From assembly GCF_003725995.1 (NCBI RefSeq), contig NZ_QIBX01000025.1, positions 1 through 36,664 of the forward strand: a stretch of 36,664 nt of DNA, given 5' to 3'. The DNA is from Slackia equolifaciens (GTDB lineage Bacteria; Actinomycetota; Coriobacteriia; Coriobacteriales; Eggerthellaceae). Every line of letters begins with the position of its first letter. Within the stretch, counting starts at the first letter, position 1. The notes under the pieces are model-generated. The model made no database searches and was not told the DNA's origin. It was given only the letters and a program-made list of their open reading frames with translations. Below are positions 34,956 to 36,664 of the stretch, piece by piece. The translations under genes were made by a program, and so were the position numbers.

Positions 34956-36380
34956 TTACGCCCACTTCAAAAATGCGCGATAAGCTTTAAGTGCCTCGTA
35001 GAGGTCGGCCTTGTCGATGACCTCCCAGGGGGCGTGCATGCTCAGCACCGCCACTCCGCAGTCAATGACGTTCATGCCGTATTTGGCCAGGATGTAGGCG
35101 ATGGTCCCGCCGCCGCCCACGTCCACCTTGCCAAGCTCGGCGGTTTGGAACGCAGCCCCGCCTTTTTCCATGATGGCGCGAATCTTGGCCATATATTCTG
35201 CGTTGGCGTCATTCGAGCCGCTCTTTCCGCGGCTGCCCGTAAACTTATTGAACACTACGCCGCGACCCAGATACGCCGTGTTCTTGGTTTCGAACGCGCT
35301 TGCGTAAGAGGGGTCAAAGCCGGCGCTCACATCGCTCGAGAGCATGCTGGAGTTAGCCAAGCAACGACGCAGCGGCAAATCGCCGGCCTGTCCGGCGAGG
35401 TCCATGATCTCGGCGATGGTGTTCTCGAAGAACATCGAGGTCATGCCCGTGGCGCCCACGCTGCCAATCTCCTCTTTGTCCACCAGGATGCAAATGCCAG
35501 TCTTCTCAAGGCCGGTTGCTTCAAGCTGCGCCACTAAGCTGGGGTACGCGCATACGCGGTCGTCGTGGCCGTAGCCCAGGATCATGGAGCGGTCGAAGCC
35601 GCAGTCGCGTGCGGGGCCGGCAGGCACCACCTCGAGCTCGGAGGAGAGAAAATCCGCTTCTTCCATGTTGTATTTCTCGGCAAGCTTAGACAAAAGCAGC
35701 GCCTTGACGGGCTCTTTGTCGGCGAGCTTTTCGATCTCGGTCTTCTCGTCGTCGGCCTTGCTTTCGGCCTTTTTCATGGGGCGGCTACCGGCGAGCACGT
35801 CGAGCGCCTCGCCCTCCACGACTTCAGACGCCTTCTTTTGCATCTGGTCGCCTGCCAAGTGAATGAGCAGGTCGGTCACACAAAACACGGGGTCGCCCGC
35901 ATCCTCGCCAACGTTCACGCGCTCGACGGTGCCGTCTTTCTTGGCGATTACGCCGTGAATGGCGAGCGGGAGTGTGACCCACTGATACTTTTTCACTCCG
36001 CCATAGTAGTGCGTGTCCAGCAGCGCCAGATCTCCCGACTCATAGAGCGGGTTTTGCTTGATATCCAGGCGAGGGCTGTCAATATGGGCCCCCAGGATGT
36101 TCAGTCCGTCTTCCAGGGGGCGTGTGCCTATATGCGCCAAGATGAGCGTTTTGCCGTAGCTTTCGGCGTACACTTTGTCGCCTGCTGCAAGCGTGCGGCC
36201 GGCGGCGCGAGCTTCGTCGAGCGAGATGTAGCCGGCTTCGCGCGCCATAGCGATGGCGGTTGCGGCGCATTCGCGCTCGGTTTTGTTTTCGCTGATGAAG
36301 CGGCGATAATCCTGAGCAAGCGACTCGAGCTCGGAGAGCGCTGCGTCATCGTAGGAATTCCATGCGTTGGGATGTTCCAT
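34956..36380 (-). CDS. M18-family aminopeptidase
   Basis: A 474-aa metallopeptidase of clan MH. Metal-site segments are GAHIDSPRLDIK (His99, Asp101), VDKEEIGSVGATG (two catalytic/ligand Glu), SSDVSAGFDP, and SMHAPWE near the end. M18 enzymes (aspartyl-aminopeptidase-like, ApeA/YscI type) form large tetrahedral cytoplasmic complexes and remove N-terminal residues. An acidic/Lys-rich insert (ESKADDEKTEIEKL) is typical. The start at 36380 is supported by AAAGGAG 6 nt upstream; an in-frame ATG at 36527 would add 49 residues running towards the IS end. Length is normal. It is monocistronic. Confidence 0.93.
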   Translation of the reverse strand: MEHPNAWNSYDDAALSELESLAQDYRRFISENKTERECAATAIAMAREAGYISLDEARAAGRTLAAGDKVYAESYGKTLILAHIGTRPLEDGLNILGAHIDSPRLDIKQNPLYESGDLALLDTHYYGGVKKYQWVTLPLAIHGVIAKKDGTVERVNVGEDAGDPVFCVTDLLIHLAGDQMQKKASEVVEGEALDVLAGSRPMKKAESKADDEKTEIEKLADKEPVKALLLSKLAEKYNMEEADFLSSELEVVPAGPARDCGFDRSMILGYGHDDRVCAYPSLVAQLEATGLEKTGICILVDKEEIGSVGATGMTSMFFENTIAEIMDLAGQAGDLPLRRCLANSSMLSSDVSAGFDPSYASAFETKNTAYLGRGVVFNKFTGSRGKSGSNDANAEYMAKIRAIMEKGGAAFQTAELGKVDVGGGGTIAYILAKYGMNVIDCGVAVLSMHAPWEVIDKADLYEALKAYRAFLKWA

Positions 36381-36538
36381 GGGTGCTCCTTTCCTTTGAC
36401 TGTTTGTATAGTAGCATTCGCATATGACTGCGCAGTGTGCGTGTGCCGGCATTCTTTCGGGCTCGCACAACATAAATGGATGGAAAAGAAGAGCTGTTTG
36501 GCAGAAAAAGTGAGTATGTAATCCCAAATGAGGTCGAT

Positions 36539-36566
36539 TGGGACCGCGGACGTTTTCTTGTACATC
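36539..36566 (-). repeat. Putative right end of an IS3-family element
   Basis: Right after the transposase stop the minus strand reads TGTACAAGAAAACGTCCGCG and then GTCCCA. A terminal CA is expected of an IS3-family inverted repeat. The element boundary is therefore placed at about 36539. The left end lies outside the window, so the repeat cannot be matched. Confidence 0.4.
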
Positions 36567-36664
36567 CTACAGCACCGGATAGCCCAGCGCCGCGCGGCGC
36601 TCGTCCGGGGTGAGCCACCCGAGCTTCTGGGATATGCGCCCCTCGCGGAACCAGCGCATCCACT
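36567..36664 (-). CDS. IS3-family transposase (OrfB), C-terminal 31 residues
   Basis: The minus strand enters the window in frame with WMRWFREGRISQKLGWLTP, continues to DERRAALG and stops at TAG 36567-36569. This matches the usual C-terminal pattern of IS3/IS150 OrfB integrase-type transposases (YxRWYNxxRxxxxLGxxSPxEY). The gene is cut by the window edge, so its integrity is unknown. The element lies ~160 bp upstream of the aminopeptidase gene and does not interrupt it. Confidence 0.75.
   Translation of the reverse strand, partial: WMRWFREGRISQKLGWLTPDERRAALGYPVL

Noticed and set aside
35565-36521. A 318-codon plus-strand open frame opposite the aminopeptidase
   Set aside because: Shadow of a strongly supported M18 gene; no ribosome-binding site or family features.

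Overview
The window reads as a GC-rich, anaerobic, actinobacterial-type chromosome segment, most likely from a gut Coriobacteriia (Eggerthellaceae-like) bacterium. This is inferred from the clpC ... ispD-ispF-cysS-rlmB gene order, a PucR-type regulator, an anaerobe-type (class I) hybrid cluster protein with its own Crp/Fnr regulator, and a sortase-anchored GLUG surface protein. No rRNA, tRNA or CRISPR array was seen.

Region 1 (1-9944) is a nitrogen/ureide locus. A carbamate kinase start and a PucR-type activator lie on the minus strand. Divergent from them is a tightly coupled operon: NCS2-like permease, isochorismatase-fold amidohydrolase with a biuret-hydrolase-like triad, second NCS2-like permease, then allH (DUF2877), allF/fdrA and allG (DUF1116), ending at a strong terminator. 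AllFGH is the oxamate carbamoyltransferase of E. coli allantoin catabolism. With carbamate kinase it would turn a carbamoylated substrate into carbamoyl phosphate and then ATP. The allantoin ring-opening and ureidoglycolate enzymes are absent, so the substrate is open.

Region 2 (10293-18572) holds a GLUG-repeat surface protein, clpC behind a CIRCE-like operator that overlaps its promoter, a decayed ORF preceded by phased GCAAA repeats, then ispD-ispF and cysS. A large imperfect inverted repeat with internal hairpins lies between ispF and cysS.

Region 3 (18573-19500) has no large gene. It carries a 40-bp perfect palindrome, a 143-bp element with 29-bp inverted ends, and a candidate Fst-like type I toxin-antitoxin module. 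The module comprises a 45-aa membrane peptide gene, a convergent antisense promoter, a shared terminator hairpin, and a repeated motif at the toxin ribosome-binding site.

Region 4 (19583-24928) is an RNA-handling and housekeeping stretch: rlmB, a YacP-like NYN nuclease, a PPOX-fold protein, rlmH, a LOTUS-like plus DUF3825 protein, a YfcE-like phosphodiesterase, and a rhodanese with a histidine-rich tail.

Region 5 (25259-36664) contains a Gfo/Idh/MocA oxidoreductase followed by a LysR regulator, and a divergent metal locus (P1B-type ATPase and DUF6110 on one side; a 26-aa membrane peptide and a membrane-anchored HMA protein on the other). It continues with an HcpR-like regulator divergent from hcp around a perfect palindrome, a CPA2 antiporter, an M18 aminopeptidase, and the 3' end of an IS3-family transposase at the right edge.
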